A stretch of DNA of 64,000 nt. It comes from Xanthostigma xanthostigma. Lineage: Eukaryota; Arthropoda; Insecta; Raphidioptera; Raphidiidae. The position numbers were made by a program, and so were the translations under genes. A model generated the notes under the pieces. It had not been told where the DNA came from, made no database searches, and worked only from the letters and a program-made list of their open reading frames with translations. Positions 1 to 14,078 of the stretch are shown here, in pieces. Numbering within the stretch: the first letter of the stretch is position 1; each line of letters starts with the position of its first letter. Location: NCBI GenBank assembly GCA_963575645.1, contig OY754470.1, positions 33,152,501 through 33,216,500 on the forward strand. Direction: 5' to 3'.

Positions 1-1899
1 GACTCATTTGCCCCTAATTGTCATAAAGCATGTAAAAACTGTATGTATGCGTTAAAATAATGGTTAATATGCAGTTCGCATTTTCTTTTGAGAGAATGAT
101 CCAAACCTGAATGTTATAGTGAAAATAGACTTACCTTTGTAAAATAACGCAATTTTGCCTATAAGGACTCATTTGCACGCAATTGTCGTGAAGCATGTAA
201 AAACTGCTTGTCTGCGTTTAAATAATGGTTAATATGCAATTTGCATTTTCTTATGAGAGAATGATCCAAACCTGAATGTTATAGTGTAAATAGACTTACC
301 TTCATGAAATAAAGCAATTTTGCCTATAAGGACTCATTTGCCTATAATTGTCATAAAGCATGTAAAAACTGCTTGTATGCGTTACAATAATGGTTAATAT
401 GCAGATTGCATTTTCTTATGAGAGAATGATCCAAACCTGAATGTTATAGTGTAAATAGACTAACCTTTGTAAAATAAAGCAATTTTGCCTATAAGGACTC
501 ATTTGCACGCAATTGTCGTGAAGCATGTAAAAACTGCTTGTCTGCGTAAAAATAATGGTTAATATGCAGTTTGCAATTTCTTATGAGAGAAGAATCCAAA
601 CCTGAATGTTATAGTGTAAATAGACTTACCTTTGTAAAATAAAGCAATTTTGCTTATAAGGACTCATTTGCACGCAATTGTCGTGAAGCATATAAAAACT
701 GCTTGTCTGCGTTAAAATAATGGTTAATATGCAGTTTGCATTTTCTTATGAGAGAATGATCCAAACCTGAATGTTATAGTGAAAGTAGACTTACCTTTGT
801 GAAATAAAACAATTTTGCCTTTAAGGACTTATTTCCACCTAATTGTCGTAAAACATGTGAAAACTGCTTGTCTGCGTGAAAATGATAGTAAATATGCAGT
901 TTGCATTTTCTTATGAGAGAATGATCCAAACCTGAATGTTATAGTGTAAATAGACTTACCTTAATGAAATAAAGCAATTTTGCCTATAAGGACTCATTTG
1001 CCCCTAATTGTCATAAAGCATGTAAAAACTGCTTGTATGCGTTAAAATAATGCTTAATATGCAGTTTGCATTTTCTTATGAGAGAATGATCCAAACCTGA
1101 ATGTTATAGTGAAAATAGACTTACCTTTGTAAAATAACGCAATTTTGCCTATAAGGACTCATTTGCACGCAATTGTCGTGAAGCATGTAAAAACTGCTTG
1201 TCTGCAATAAAATAATGGTTAATATGCAGTTTGCATTTTCTTATGAGAGAATAATCCAAACCTGAATGTTATAGTGTAAATAGACTAACCTTCATGAAAT
1301 AAAGCAGTTTTGCCTATAAGGACCCATTTGCCCCTAATTGTCATAAAGCATGTATAAACTGCTTGTCTGCGTTAAAATAATGGTTATTATGCAGTTTGCA
1401 TTTTCTTATGAGAGAATGATCCAAACCTGAATATTATAGTGTAAATGGACTTACCATAATGAAATAAAGCAATTTTGCCTATAAGGACTCATTTGCACCT
1501 AATTGTCGTAAAGCATGTAAAAACTGCTTGTCTGCAATAAAAAAATGGTTAATATGCAGTTTGCATTTTCTTATGAGAGAATAATCCAAACCTGAATGTT
1601 ATAGTGTAAGTAGACTAACCTTCATGAAATAAAGCAGTTTTGCCTATAAGGACCCATTTGCCCCTAATTGTCATAAAGCATGTATAAACTGCTTGTCTGC
1701 GTTAAAATAATGGTTATTATGCAGTTTGCATTTTCTTATGAGAGAATGATCCAAACCTGAATATTATAGTGTAAATGGACTGACCATAATGAAATAAAGC
1801 AATTTTGCCTATAAGGACTCATTTGCATCTAATTGTCATAAAGCATGTAAAAACTGCTTGTATGCGTTAAAATAATGGTTAATATGCAGTTTGCATTTT

Positions 1900-4800
1900 C
1901 TTATGAGAGAATGATCCAAACCTGAATGTTATAGTGTAAGTAGACTTACCCTCATGAAATAAAGCACTTTTGCCTATAAGGACTCATTTGCACCTAATTG
2001 TCGTAAAGCATGTAAAAACTGCTTGTATGCGTTAAAATAATGGTTAATATGCAGTTTGCATTTTCTTATGAGAGAATGATCTAAACCTAAATGTTATAGT
2101 GTAAATAGACTTACCTTTGTAAAATAAAGCAATTTAGCCTATAAGGACTTATTTGCACGCAATTGTCGTGAAGCATGTAAAAAGTAAAAACTGCTTGTCT
2201 GCGTGAAAATGATAGTAAATATTATGCAGTTTGCATTTTCTTATGAGAGAATGATCCAAACCTGAATGTTATAGTGTAAATAGACTTACCTTTGTAAAAT
2301 AAATCAATTTTGACTATAAGGACTCATTTGCACGCAATTGTCGTGAAGCATGTAAAAACTGCTTGTCTGCGTTAAAATAATGGTTAATATGCAGTTTGCA
2401 TTTTCTTATGAGAGAATGATCCAACCTGAATGTTATAGTGAAAGTAGACTTACCTTTGTGAAATAAAACAATTTGGCCTTTAAGGACTTATTTGCACCTA
2501 ATTGTCGTAAACCATGTAAAAACTGCTTGTCTGCGTGAAAATGATAGTCAATATTCAGTTTGCATTTTCTTATGAGAGAATGATCCAAACCTGTTGGTTA
2601 TAGTGTAAATAGACTTACCCTCACGAAATAAAGCAATTTTGCCTATAAGGACTCATTTGCACCTAATTGTCGTAAAGCATGTAAAAACTGCTTGTCTGCA
2701 ATAAAATAATGGTTAATATGCAGTTTGCATTTTCTTATGAGAGAATAATCCAAACCTGAATGTTATAGTGTAAATAGACTAACCTTCATGAAATAAAGCA
2801 GTTTTGCCTATAAGGACCCATTTGCCCCTAATTGTCATAAAGCATGTATAAACTGCTTGTATGCGTTAAAATAATGGTTAATATGCAGTTTTCATTTTCT
2901 TATAAGAGAATGATCCAAACCTGAATGTTATAGTGTAAATAGACTTACCCTCATGAAATAAAGCAATTTTGCCTATAAAGACTCATTTGCACCTAATTGT
3001 CATAAAGCATGTAAAAACTGCTTGTATGCGTTGAAATAATAGTTAATATGCAGTTTGCATTTTCTTATGAGAGAATGATCCAAACCTGAATGTTATAGTG
3101 TAAATAGACTTACCCTCATGAAATAAAGCAATTTTGCTTATAAAGACTCATTTGCACCTAATTGTCGTAAAGCATGAAAAAACTGCTTGTCTGCGTTTAA
3201 ATAATGGTTAATATGCAGTTTGCATTTTCTTATGAGAGAATGATCCAAACCTGAATGTTATAGTATAAATAGACTTACCTTCATGAAATAAAGCAATTTT
3301 GCCTATAAGGACTCATTTGCCCCTAATTGTCATAAAGCATGTAAAAACTGCTTGAATGCGTTAAAATAATGGTTAATATGCAGTTTGCATTTTCTTATGA
3401 GAGAATGATCCAAACCTGAATGTTAGAGTGTAAATAGACTTACCTTTGTAAAATAAAGCAATTTTGCCTATGAGGACACATTTGCACGCAATTGTCGTGA
3501 AGCATGTAAAAACTGCTTGTCTGCGTGAAAATGATAGTAAATATGCAGTTTGCATTTTCTTATGAGAGAATGATCCAAACCTGAATGTTATAGTGTAAAT
3601 AGACTTACCCTCATGTAATAAAGCAATTTTGCCTATAAAGACTCATTTGCACCTAATTGTCGTAAAGCATGTAAAAACTGTTTGTCTGCGTTTAAATAAT
3701 GGTTAATATGCAGTTTGCATTTTCTTATGAGAGAATGATCCAAACCTGAATGTTATAGTGTAAATAGACTTACCTTCATGATATAAAGCAATTTTGCCTA
3801 TAAAGACTCATTTGCCCCTAATTGTCATAAAGCATGTAAAAACTGCTTGTATGCGTTAAAATAATGGTTAATATGCAGTTTGCATTGTCTTATGAGAGAA
3901 TGATCCAAACCTGAATGATATAGTGTAAATAGACTTACCCTCATGAAATAAAGCACTTTTGCCTATAAGGACTCATTTGCACCTAATTGTCGTAAAGCAT
4001 GTAAAAACTGCTTGTCAGCGTTAAAATAATGGTTAATATGCAGTTTGCATTTTCTTATGAGAGAATGATCCAAACCTGAATGTTATAGTGTAAATAGACT
4101 TACCTTGATGAAATAAAGCAATTTTGCCTATAAGGACTCATTTGCATCTAATTGTCATAAAGCATGTAAAAACTGCTTGTATGCGTTAAATTAATAATGG
4201 TTAATATGCAGTTTGCATTTTCTTATGAGAGAATGATCTAAACCTGAATGTTATAGTGTAAATAGACTTACCCTCATGAAATAAAGCACTTTTGCCTATA
4301 AGGCCTCATTTGCACCTAATTGTCGTAAAGCATGTAAAAACTGCTTGTCAGCGTTAAAATAATGGTTAATATGCAGTTTGCATTTTCTTATGAGAGAATG
4401 ATCCAAACCTGAATGCTATAGTGTAAATAGACTAACCTTAATGAAATAAAGCGATTTTGCCTATAAGGACCTATTTGCTTCTAATTGTCATAAAGCATGT
4501 AAAAACTGCTTGTATGCGTTAAAATAATGGTTAATATGCAGTTAGCATTTTCTTATGAGAGAATGATCCAAACCTGAATGTTATAGTGAAAATAGACTTA
4601 CCTTTGTAAAATAACGCAATTTTGCCTATAAGGACTCATTTGCAAGCAATTGTCGTGAAGCATGTAAAAACTGCTTGTCTGCGTTTAAATAATGGTTAAT
4701 ATGCAGTTTGCATTTTCTTATGAGAGAATGATCCAACCTGAATGTTATAGTGAAAGTAGACTTACCTTTGTGAAATAAAACAATTTTGCCTTTAAGTACT

Positions 4801-5703
4801 TATTTGCACCTAATTGTCGTAAACCATATAAAAACTGCTAGTCTGCTTGAAAATGATAGTCAATATTCAGTTTGCATTTTCTAATGAGAGAATGATCCAA
4901 ACCTGTTGGTAATAGTGTAAATAGACTTACCCTCACGAAATAAAGCAATTTTGCCTATAAGGACTCATTTGCACCTAATTGTCATAACGCATGTAAAAAC
5001 TGCTTGTATGCGTTAAAATAATAGTTAATATGCAGTTTGCATTTTCTTGTGAGAGAATGATCCAAACCTGAATGTTATAGTGTAAGTAAACTTACCTTCA
5101 TGAAATAAAGCAATTTTGCCTATAAGGACTCATTTGCCCCTAATTGTCATAAAGCATGAAAAACTGCTTGTCAGCGTTAAAATAATGTATAATATGCAGT
5201 TTGCACTTTCTTATGAGAGAATGATCTAAACCTAAATGTTATAGTGAAAATAGACTTACCTTTGTAAAATAAAGCAATTTTTCCTATAAGGACTCGTTTG
5301 CACGCAATTGTCGTGAAGCATGTAAAAACTGCTTGTCTGCGTTAAAATAATGGTTAATATGCAGTTTGCATTTTCTTATGAGAGAATGATCCAAACCTAA
5401 ATGTTATAGTGTAAATAGACTTACCCTCATGAAATAAAGCAATTTTGCCTATAAAGACTCATTTGCACCTAATTGTCATAAAGTTTGTAAAAACTGCTTG
5501 TATGCGTTTAAATAATTGTTAATATGCAGTTTGCATTTTAGTATGAGAGAATGATCTAAACCTGAATGTTATAGTTTAAGTAAGCTTACCTTTATAAAAT
5601 AAAGCAATTTTGCCTATAAAGACTCATTTGCCCCTAATTGTCATAAAGCATGTAAAAACTGCTTGTATGCGTTAAAATAATGGTTAATATGCAGTTTGCA
5701 TTG
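1900..5703 (+). repeat. Higher-order repeat copy A (23 monomers, 3804 bp)
   Basis: This block recurs 3804 bp downstream with only scattered single-base differences. Shared rare markers include the AAAGTA insertion (near 2181 and 5985), the TTAATAATGG insertion (near 4190 and 7994) and the TATTCAG variant monomers. 3804 equals 23 x 165 plus 9 bp, which the 3- and 6-bp insertions explain. The borders are approximate because neighbouring monomers are similar. Confidence 0.88.
3661..3666 (+). other. Paralogous empty insertion site, copy A
   Basis: CGTAAA inside an uninterrupted monomer. Its flanks (ACCTAATTGT upstream, GCATGTAAAAACTGTTTGTC downstream, including the uncommon ACTGTTTG variant) match the sequence either side of the palindromic insertion. 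It is the homologous position in another higher-order copy and lacks the insertion. Confidence 0.85.
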
Positions 5704-8700
5704 TCTTATGAGAGAATGATCCAAACCTGAATGTTATAGTGTAAGTAGACTTACCCTCATGAAATAAAGCACTTTTGCCTATAAGGACTCATTTGCACCT
5801 AATTGTCGTAAAGCATGTAAAAACTGCTTGTATGCGTTAAAATAATGGTTAATATGCAGTTTGCATTTTCTTATGAGAGAATGATCTAAACCTAAATGTT
5901 ATAGTGTAAATAGACTTACCTTTGTAAAATAAAGCAATTTAGCCTATAAGGACTTATTTGCACGCAATTGTCGTGAAGCATGTAAAAAGTAAAAACTGCT
6001 TGTCTGCGTGAAAATGAAAGTAAATATTATGCAGTTTGCATTTTCTTATGAGAGAATGATCCAAACCTGAATGTTATAGTGTAAATAGACTTACCTTTGT
6101 AAAATAAATCAATTTTGACTATAAGGACTCATTTGCACGCAATTGTCGTGAAGCATGTAAAAACTGCTTGTCTGCGTTAAAATAATGGTTAATATGCAGT
6201 TTGCATTTTCTTATGAGAGAATGATCCAACCTGAATGTTATAGTGAAAGTAGACTTACCTTTGTGAAATAAAACAATTTGGCCTTTAAGGACTTATTTGC
6301 ACCTAATTGTCGTAAACCATGTAAAAACTGCTTGTCTGCGTGAAAATGATAGTCAATATTCAGTTTGCATTTTCTTATGAGAGAATGATCCAAACCTGTT
6401 GGTTATAGTGTAAATAGACTTACCCTCACGAAATAAAGCAATTTTGCCTATAAGGACTCATTTGCACCTAATTGTCGTAAAGCGTGTAAAAACTGCTTGT
6501 CTGCAATAAAATAATGGTTAATATGCAGTTTGCATTTTCTTATGAGAGAATAATCCAAACCTGAATGTTATAGTGTAAATAGACTAACCTTCATGAAATA
6601 AAGCAGTTTTGCCTATAAGGACCCATTTGCCCCTAATTGTCAAAAGCATGTATAAACTGCTTGTATGCGTTAAAATAATGGTTAATATGCAGTTTTCATT
6701 TTCTTATAAGAGAATGAACCAAACCTGAATGTTATAGTGTAAATAGACTTACCCTCATGAAATAAAGCAATTTTGCCTATAAAGACTCATTTGCACCTAA
6801 TTGTCATAAAGCATGTAAAAACTGCTTGTATGCGTTGAAATAATAGTTAATATGCAGTTTGCATTTTCTTATGAGAGAATGATCCAAACCTGAATGTTAT
6901 AGTGTAAATAGACTTACCCTCATGAAATAAAGCAATTTTGCTTATAAAGACTCATTTGCACCTAATTGTCGTAAAGCATGAAAAACCTGCTTGTCTGCGT
7001 TTAAATAATGGTTAATATGCAGTTTGCATTTTCTTATGAGAGAATGATCCAAACCTGAATGTTATAGTATAAATAGACTTACCTTCATGAAATAAAGCAA
7101 TTTTGCCTATAAGGACTCATTTGCCCCTAATTGTCATAAAGCATGTAAAAACTGCTTGAATGCGTTAAAATAATGGTTAATATGCAGTTTGCATTTTCTT
7201 ATGAGAGAATGATCCAAACCTGAATGTTAGAGTGTAAATAGACTTACCTTTGTAAAATAAAGCAATTTTGCCTATGAGGACACATTTGCACGCAATTGTC
7301 GTGAAGCATGTAAAAACTGCTTGTCTGCGTGAAAATGATAGTAAATATGCAGTTTGCATTTTCTTATGAGAGAATGATCCAAACCTGAATGTTATAGTGT
7401 AAATAGACTTACCCTCATGTAATAAAGCAATTTTGCCTATAAAGACTCATTTGCACCTAATTGTCGTAAAGCATGTAAAAACTGTTTGTCTGCGTTTAAA
7501 TAATGGTTAATATGCAGTTTGCATTTTCTTATGAGAGAATGATCCAAACCTGAATGTTATAGTGTAAATAGACTTACCTTCATGATATAAAGCAATTTTG
7601 CCTATAAGGACTCATTTGCCCCTAATTGTCATAAAGCATGTAAAAACTGCTTGTATGCGTTAAAATAATGGTTAATATGCAGTTTGCATTGTCTTATGAG
7701 AGAATGATCCAAACCTGAATGATATAGTGTAAATAGACTTACCCTCATGAAATAAAGCACTTTTGCCTATAAGGACTCATTTGCACCTAATTGTCGTAAA
7801 GCATGTAAAAACTGCTTGTCAGCGTTAAAATAATGGTTAATATGCAGTTTGCATTTTCTTATGAGAGAATGATCCAAACCTGAATGTTATAGTGTAAATA
7901 GACTTACCTTGATGAAATAAAGCAATTTTGCCTATAAGGACTCATTTGCATCTAATTGTCATAAAGCATGTAAAAACTGCTTGTATGCGTTAAATTAATA
8001 ATGGTTAATATGCAGTTTGCATTTTCTTATGAGAGAATGATCTAAACCTGAATGTTATAGTGTAAATAGACTTACCCTCATGAAATAAAGCACTTTTGCC
8101 TATAAGGCCTCATTTGCACCTAATTGTCGTAAAGCATGTAAAAACTGCTTGTCAGCGTTAAAATAATGGTTAATATGCAGTTTGCATTTTCTTATGAGAG
8201 AATGATCCAAACCTGAATGCTATAGTGTAAATAGACTTACCTTAATGAAATAAAGCAATTTTGCCTATAAGGACCTATTTGCTTCTAATTGTCATAAAGC
8301 ATGTAAAAACTGCTTGTATGCGTTAAAATAATGGTTAATATGCAGTTAGCATTTTCTTATGAGAGAATGATCCAAACCTGAATGTTATAGTGAAAATAGA
8401 CTTACCTTTGTAAAATAACGCAATTTTGCCTATAAGGACTCATTTGCAAGCAATTGTCGTGAAGCATGTAAAAACTGCTTGTCTGCGTTTAAATAATGGT
8501 TAATATGCAGTTTGCATTTTCTTATGAGAGAATGATCCAACCTGAATGTTATAATGAAAGTAGACTTACCTTTGTGAAATAAAACAATTTTGCCTTTAAG
8601 TACTTATTTGCACCTAATTGTCGTAAACCATGTAAAAACTGCTAGTCTGCTTGAAAATGATAGTCAATATTCAGTTTGCATTTTCTTATGAGAGAATGAT

Positions 8701-9507
8701 CCAAACCTGTTGGTAATAGTGTAAATAGACTTACCCTCACGAAATAAAGCAATTTTGCCTATAAGGACTCATTTGCACCTAATTGTCATAACGCATGTAA
8801 AAACTGCTTGTATGCGTTAAAATAATAGTTAATATGCAGTTTGCATTTTCTTGTGAGAGAATGATCCAAACCTGAATGTTATAGTGTAAGTAAACTTACC
8901 TTCATGAAATAAAGCAATTTTGCCTATAAGGACTCATTTGCCCCTAATTGTCATAAAGCATGAAAAACTGCTTGTCAGCGTTAAAATAATGTATAATATG
9001 CAGTTTGCACTTTCTTATGAGAGAATGATCCAAACCTAAATGTTATAGTGAAAATAGACTTACCTTTGTAAAATAAAGCAATTTTTCCTATAAGGACTCG
9101 TTTGCACGCAATTGTCGTGAAGCATGTAAAAACTGCTTGTCTGCGTTAAAATAATGGTTAATATGCAGTTTGCATTTTCTTATGAGAGAATGATCCAAAC
9201 CTAAATGTTATAGTGTAAATAGACTTACCCTCATGAAATAAAGCAATTTTGCCTATAAAGACTCATTTGCACCTAATTGTCATAAAGTTTGTAAAAACTG
9301 CTTGTATGCGTTTAAATAATTGTTAATATGCAGTTTGCATTTTAGTATGAGAGAATGATCTAAACCTGAATGTTATAGTTTAAGTAAGCTTACCTTTGTA
9401 AAATAAAGCAATTTTGCCTATATAGACTCATTTGCCCCTAATTGTCATAAAGCATGTAAAAACTGCTTGTATGCGTTAAAATAATGGTTAATATGCAGTT
9501 TGCATTT
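5704..9507 (+). repeat. Higher-order repeat copy B (23 monomers, 3804 bp)
   Basis: Direct tandem partner of the block at 1900-5703. I noticed only about a dozen or so substitutions and one-base indels by eye, for example CATAAAG to CAAAAG near 6641. Similarity to the next segment fades after about 9550. Near-identity against the much larger divergence between single monomers is the classic sign of a recent unit-level amplification. Confidence 0.88.
7465..7470 (+). other. Paralogous empty insertion site, copy B
   Basis: Same position as 3661-3666, displaced by exactly 3804 bp, with the same ACTGTTTG marker downstream. A second reference for the pre-insertion state. Confidence 0.85.
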
Positions 9508-10981
9508 TCTTATGAGAGAATGATCCAAACCTGAATGTTATAGTGTAAATAGACTTACCTTTGTAAAATAAAGCAATTTTGGCTATAAGGACTCATTTGC
9601 ACGCAATTGTCGTGAGGCATATAAAAACTGCTTGTCTACGTTTAAATTTGGTTAATATGCAGTTTGCATTTTCTTATGAGAGAATGATCCAAACCTGAAT
9701 GTTATAGTGTAAATAGACTTACCCTCATGTAATAAAGCAATTTTGCCTATAAAGACTCATTTGCACCTAATTGTCGTAAAGCATGTAAAAACTGCTTGTC
9801 TGCGTTTAAATTTGGTTAATATGCAGTTTGCATTTTCTTATGAGAGAATGATCCAAACCTAAATGTTACAGTGTAAATAGACTTACCTTCATGAAATAAA
9901 GCAATTTTGCCTATAAGGACTCATTTGCCCTTAATTGTCATAAGGCATGTAAAAACTGCTTGTATGCGTTAAAATAATGGTTAATATGCAGATTGCATTT
10001 TCTTATGAGAGAATGATCCAAACCTGAATGTTATAGTGTAAATAGACTAACCTTCATGAAATAAAGAAATTTTGCCTATAAGGACTCATTTGCACCTAAT
10101 TGTCATAAAGCATGTAAAAACTGCTTGTATGCGTTGAAATAATGGTTTCTATGCAGTTTGCATTTTCTTATGAGAGAATGATCCAAACCTGAATGTTATA
10201 GTGTAAATAGACTTAGCTTCATGAAATAAAGCAATTTTGCTTATAAAGACTCATTTGCACCTAATTGTCGTAAAGCATGAAAAAACTGCTTGTCTGCGTT
10301 TAAATAATAGTTAATATGCAGTTTGCATTTTCTTATGAGAGAATGATCTAAACCTGAATGTTATAGTATAAATAGACTTACCTTCATGAAATAAAGCAAT
10401 TTTGCCTATAAGGACTGATTTGCCCCTAATTGTCATAAAGCATGTAAAAACTGCTTGTATGCGTTAAAATAATGGTTAATATGCAGTTTGCATTTTCTTA
10501 TGAGAGAATGATCCAAACCTGAATCTTAGAGTGTAAATAGACTTACCTTTGTAAAATAAAGCAATTTTGTTTATGAGGACTCATTTGCACGCAATTGTCG
10601 TGAAGCTTGTAAAAACTGCTTGTCTGCGTAAAAATAATGGTTAATATGCAGTTTGCAATTTCTTATGAGAGAATGATCCAAACCTGAATGTTATAGTGTA
10701 AATAGACTTACCCTCATGAAATAAAGCAATTTTGCCTATAAGGACTCATTTGCCCCTAATTGTCATAAAGCATGTAAAAACTGCTTGTATGCGTTAAAAT
10801 AATGGTTAATATGCAGTTTGCATTTTCTTATGAGAGAATGATCCAAACCTGAATGTTATAGTGAAAATAGACTTACCTTTGTAAAATAACGCAATTTTGC
10901 CTATAAAGACTCATTTGCACGCAATTGTCGTGACGCATGTAAAAACTGCTTGTCTGCGTTTAAATAATGGTTAATTTGCAA

Positions 10982-13900
10982 TTTGCATTTTCTTATGAGA
11001 GAATGATCCAAACCTGAATGTTATAGTGTAAATAGACTTACCTTAATGAAATAAAGCAATTTTGCCTATAAGGACTCATTTGCCCCTAATTGTCATAAAG
11101 CATGTAAAAACTGCTTGTATGCGTTAAAATAATGGTTAATATGCAGTTTGCATTTTCTTATGAGAGAATGATCCAAACCTGAATGTTATAGTGAAAATAG
11201 ACTTACCTTTGTAAAATAACGCAATTTTGCCTATAAGGACTCATTTGCACGCAATTGTCGTGAAGCATGTAAAAACTGCTTGTCTGCAATAAAATAATGG
11301 TTAATATGCAGTTTGCATTTTCTTATGAGAGAATAATCCAAACCTGAATGTTATAGTGTAAATAGACTAACCTTCATGAAATAAAGCAGTTTTGCCTATA
11401 AGGACCCATTTGCCCCTAATTGTCATAAAGCATGTATAAACTGCTTGTCTGCGTTAAAATAATGGTTATTATGCAGTTTGCATTTTCTTATGAGAGAATG
11501 ATCCAAACCTGAATATTATAGTGTAAATGGACTTACCATAATGAAATAAAGCAATTTTGCCTATAAGGACTCATTTGCACCTAATTGTCGTAAAGCATGT
11601 AAAAACTGCTTGTCTGCAATAAAATAATGGTTAATATGCAGTTTGCATTTTCTTATGAGAGAATAATCCAAACCTGAATGTTATAGTGTAAATAGACTAA
11701 CCTTCATGAAATAAAGCAGTTTAGTCTATAAGGACCCATTTGCCCCTAATTGTCATAAAGCATGTATAAACTGCTTGTCTGCGTTAAAATAATGGTTATT
11801 ATGCAGTTTGCATTTTCTTATGAGAGAATGATCCAAACCTGAATATTATAGTGTAAATGGACTTACCATAATGAAATAAAGCAATTTTGCCTATAAGGAC
11901 TCATTTGCATCTAATTGTCATAAAGCATGTAAAAACTGCTTGTATGCGTTAAAATAATGGTTAATATGCAGTTTGCATTTTCTTATGAGAGAATGATCCA
12001 AACCTGAATGTTATAGTGTAAATAGACTTACCCTCATGAAATAAAGCACTTTTGCCTATAAGGACTCATTTGCACCTAATTGTCGTAAAGCATGTAAAAA
12101 CTGCTTGTATGCGTTAAAATAATGGTTAATATGCAGTTTGCATTTTCTTATGAGAGAATGATCTAAACCCAAATGTTATAGTGTTAATACACTTACCTTT
12201 GTAAAATAAAGCAATTTTGCCTATAAGCACTCATTTGCACGCAATTGTCGTGATTCATGTAAAAACTGCTTGTCTGCGTTAAAATAATGGTTAATATGCA
12301 GTTTGCATTTTCTTATGAGAGAATGATCTAAACCTAAATGTTAAAGTGTAAATAGACTTACCTTTGTAAAATAAAGCAATTTAGCCTATAAGGACTTATT
12401 TGCACGCAATTGTCGTGAAGCATGTAAAAAGTAAAAACTGCTTGTCTGCGTGAAAATGATAGTAAATATTATGCAGTTTGCATTTTCTTATGAGAGAATG
12501 ATCCAAACCTGAATGTTATAGTGTAAAAAGACTTACCTTTGTAAAATAAATCAATTTTGACTATAAGGACTCATTTGCACGCAATTGTCGTGAAGCATGT
12601 AAAAACTGCTTGTCTGCGTTAAAATAATGGTTAATATGCAGTTTGCATTTTCTTATGAGAGAATGATCCAACCTGAATGTTATAGTGAAAGTAGACTTAC
12701 CTTTGTGAAATAAAACAATTTGGCCTTTAAGGACTTATTTGCACCTAATTGTCGTAAACCATGTAAAAACTGCTTGTCTGCGTGAAAATGATAGTCAATA
12801 TTCAGTTTGCATTTTCTTATGAGAGAATGATCCAAACCTCTTGGTTATAGTGTAAATAGACTTACCCTCACGAAATAAAGCAATTTTGCCTATAAGGACT
12901 CATTTGCACCTAATTGTCATAAAGCATGTAAAAACTGCTTGTATGCGTTAAAATAATAGTTAATATGCAGTTTGCATTTTCTTGCGAGAGAATGATCCAA
13001 ACCTGAATGTTATAGTGTAAGTAAACTTACCTTTGTGAAATAAACCAATTTTGCCTATAAGGACTCATTTGCACCTAATTGTCGTAAAGCATGTAAAAAC
13101 TGCTTGTCTGCAATAAAATAATGGTTAATATGCAGTTTGCATTTTCTTATGAGAGAATAATCCAAACCTGAATGTTATAGTGTAAATAGACTAACCTTCA
13201 TGAAATAAAGCAGTTTTGCCTATAAGGACCCATTTGCCCCTAATTGTCATAAAGCATGTATAAACTGTTTGTATGCGTTAAAATAATGGTTAATATGCAG
13301 TTTTCATTTTCTTATAAGAGAATGATCCAAACCTGAATGTTATAGTGTAAATAGACTTACCCTCATGAAATAAAGCAATTTTGCCTATAAAGACTCATTT
13401 GCACCTAATTGTCATAAAGCATGTAAAAACTGCTTGTATGCGTTGAAATAATAGTTAATATGCAGTTTGCATTTTCTTATGAGAGAATGATCCAAACCTG
13501 AATGTTATAGTGTAAATAGACTTACCCTCATGAAATAAAGCAATTTTGCTTATAAAGACTCATTTGCACCTAATTGTCGTAAAGCATGAAAAAACTGCTT
13601 GTCTGCGTTTAAATAATGGTTAATATGCAGTTTGCATTTTCTTATGAGAGAATGATCCAAACCTGAATGTTATAGTATAAATAGACTTACCTTCATGAAA
13701 TAAAGCAATTTTGCCTATAAGGACTCATTTGCCCCTAATTGTCATAAAGCATGTAAAAACTGCTTGAATGCGTTAAAATAATGGTTAATATGCAGTTCGC
13801 ATTTTCTTATGAGAGAATGATCCAAACCTGAATGTTAGAGTGTAAATAGACTTACCTTTGTAAAATAAAGCAATTTTGCCTATGAGGACTCATTTGCACG

Positions 13901-14078
13901 CAATTGTCGTGAAGCATGTAAAAACTGCTTGTCTGCGTGAAAATGATAGTAAATATGCAGTTTGCATTTTCTTATGAGAGAATGATCCAAACCTGAATGT
14001 TATAGTGTAAATAGACTTACCCTCATGTAATAAAGCAATTTTGCCTATAAGGACTCATTTGCACCTAATTGTCGTAAA
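10982..14078 (+). repeat. Third, partial higher-order segment, interrupted by the palindrome
   Basis: From about 10982 the array repeats the monomer order seen from about 900, first at an offset of 10082 bp, then 10247 and finally 10412 bp; the offset grows by one monomer at a time. The TCTGCAATAAAA dimer (1201 and 1531) recurs at 11283 and 11613. The series is cut at 14078 by the large insertion and continues at 31756, where it still follows the order downstream of 3661. Confidence 0.8.
14073..14078 (+). repeat. Left target-site duplication, CGTAAA
   Basis: The six bases directly before the palindrome are repeated directly after it at 31756-31761. From the preceding GACTC marker (14052) to this site is 21 bp, and from the right copy to the next marker (31900) is 144 bp. 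Together they make 165, so one copy is the duplication and the rest is an intact monomer. Confidence 0.88.

Larger units (their letters stand above)
1..14078 (+). repeat. 165-bp satellite array, forward block 1
   Basis: Head-to-tail monomers with the marker GACTCATTTG recurring at 1, 166, 331, 496 and on in exact 165-bp steps. About 85 copies; the array is cut by the window start. The stretch from TATGCAGTTTGCATTTTC to the AACCTGAATGTTATAGTG motif is nearly invariant. The segment after GACTCATTTGC varies between a few linked subtypes (CCCCTAATTGTCAT, ACGCAATTGTCGTG, ACCTAATTGTCGTA). Occasional 3-6 bp insertions, such as the extra AAAGTA near 2181, mark individual monomers and allow paralogous segments to be matched. 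No gene is seen anywhere in this stretch. Confidence 0.97.

Noticed and set aside
3373..3555. Short ORFs of 60-67 codons in the satellite, e.g. at 3373, 7177, 38745, 45927, 48402, 49440, 53030 and 61164
   Set aside because: They are readings of one 165-bp monomer in which stop codons happen to be mutated. They recur with the higher-order period and have no codon structure or start context.
1..14078. CRISPR array, given the regular repeats
   Set aside because: There are no spacers; the whole 165-bp unit is repeated, and the context is eukaryotic.
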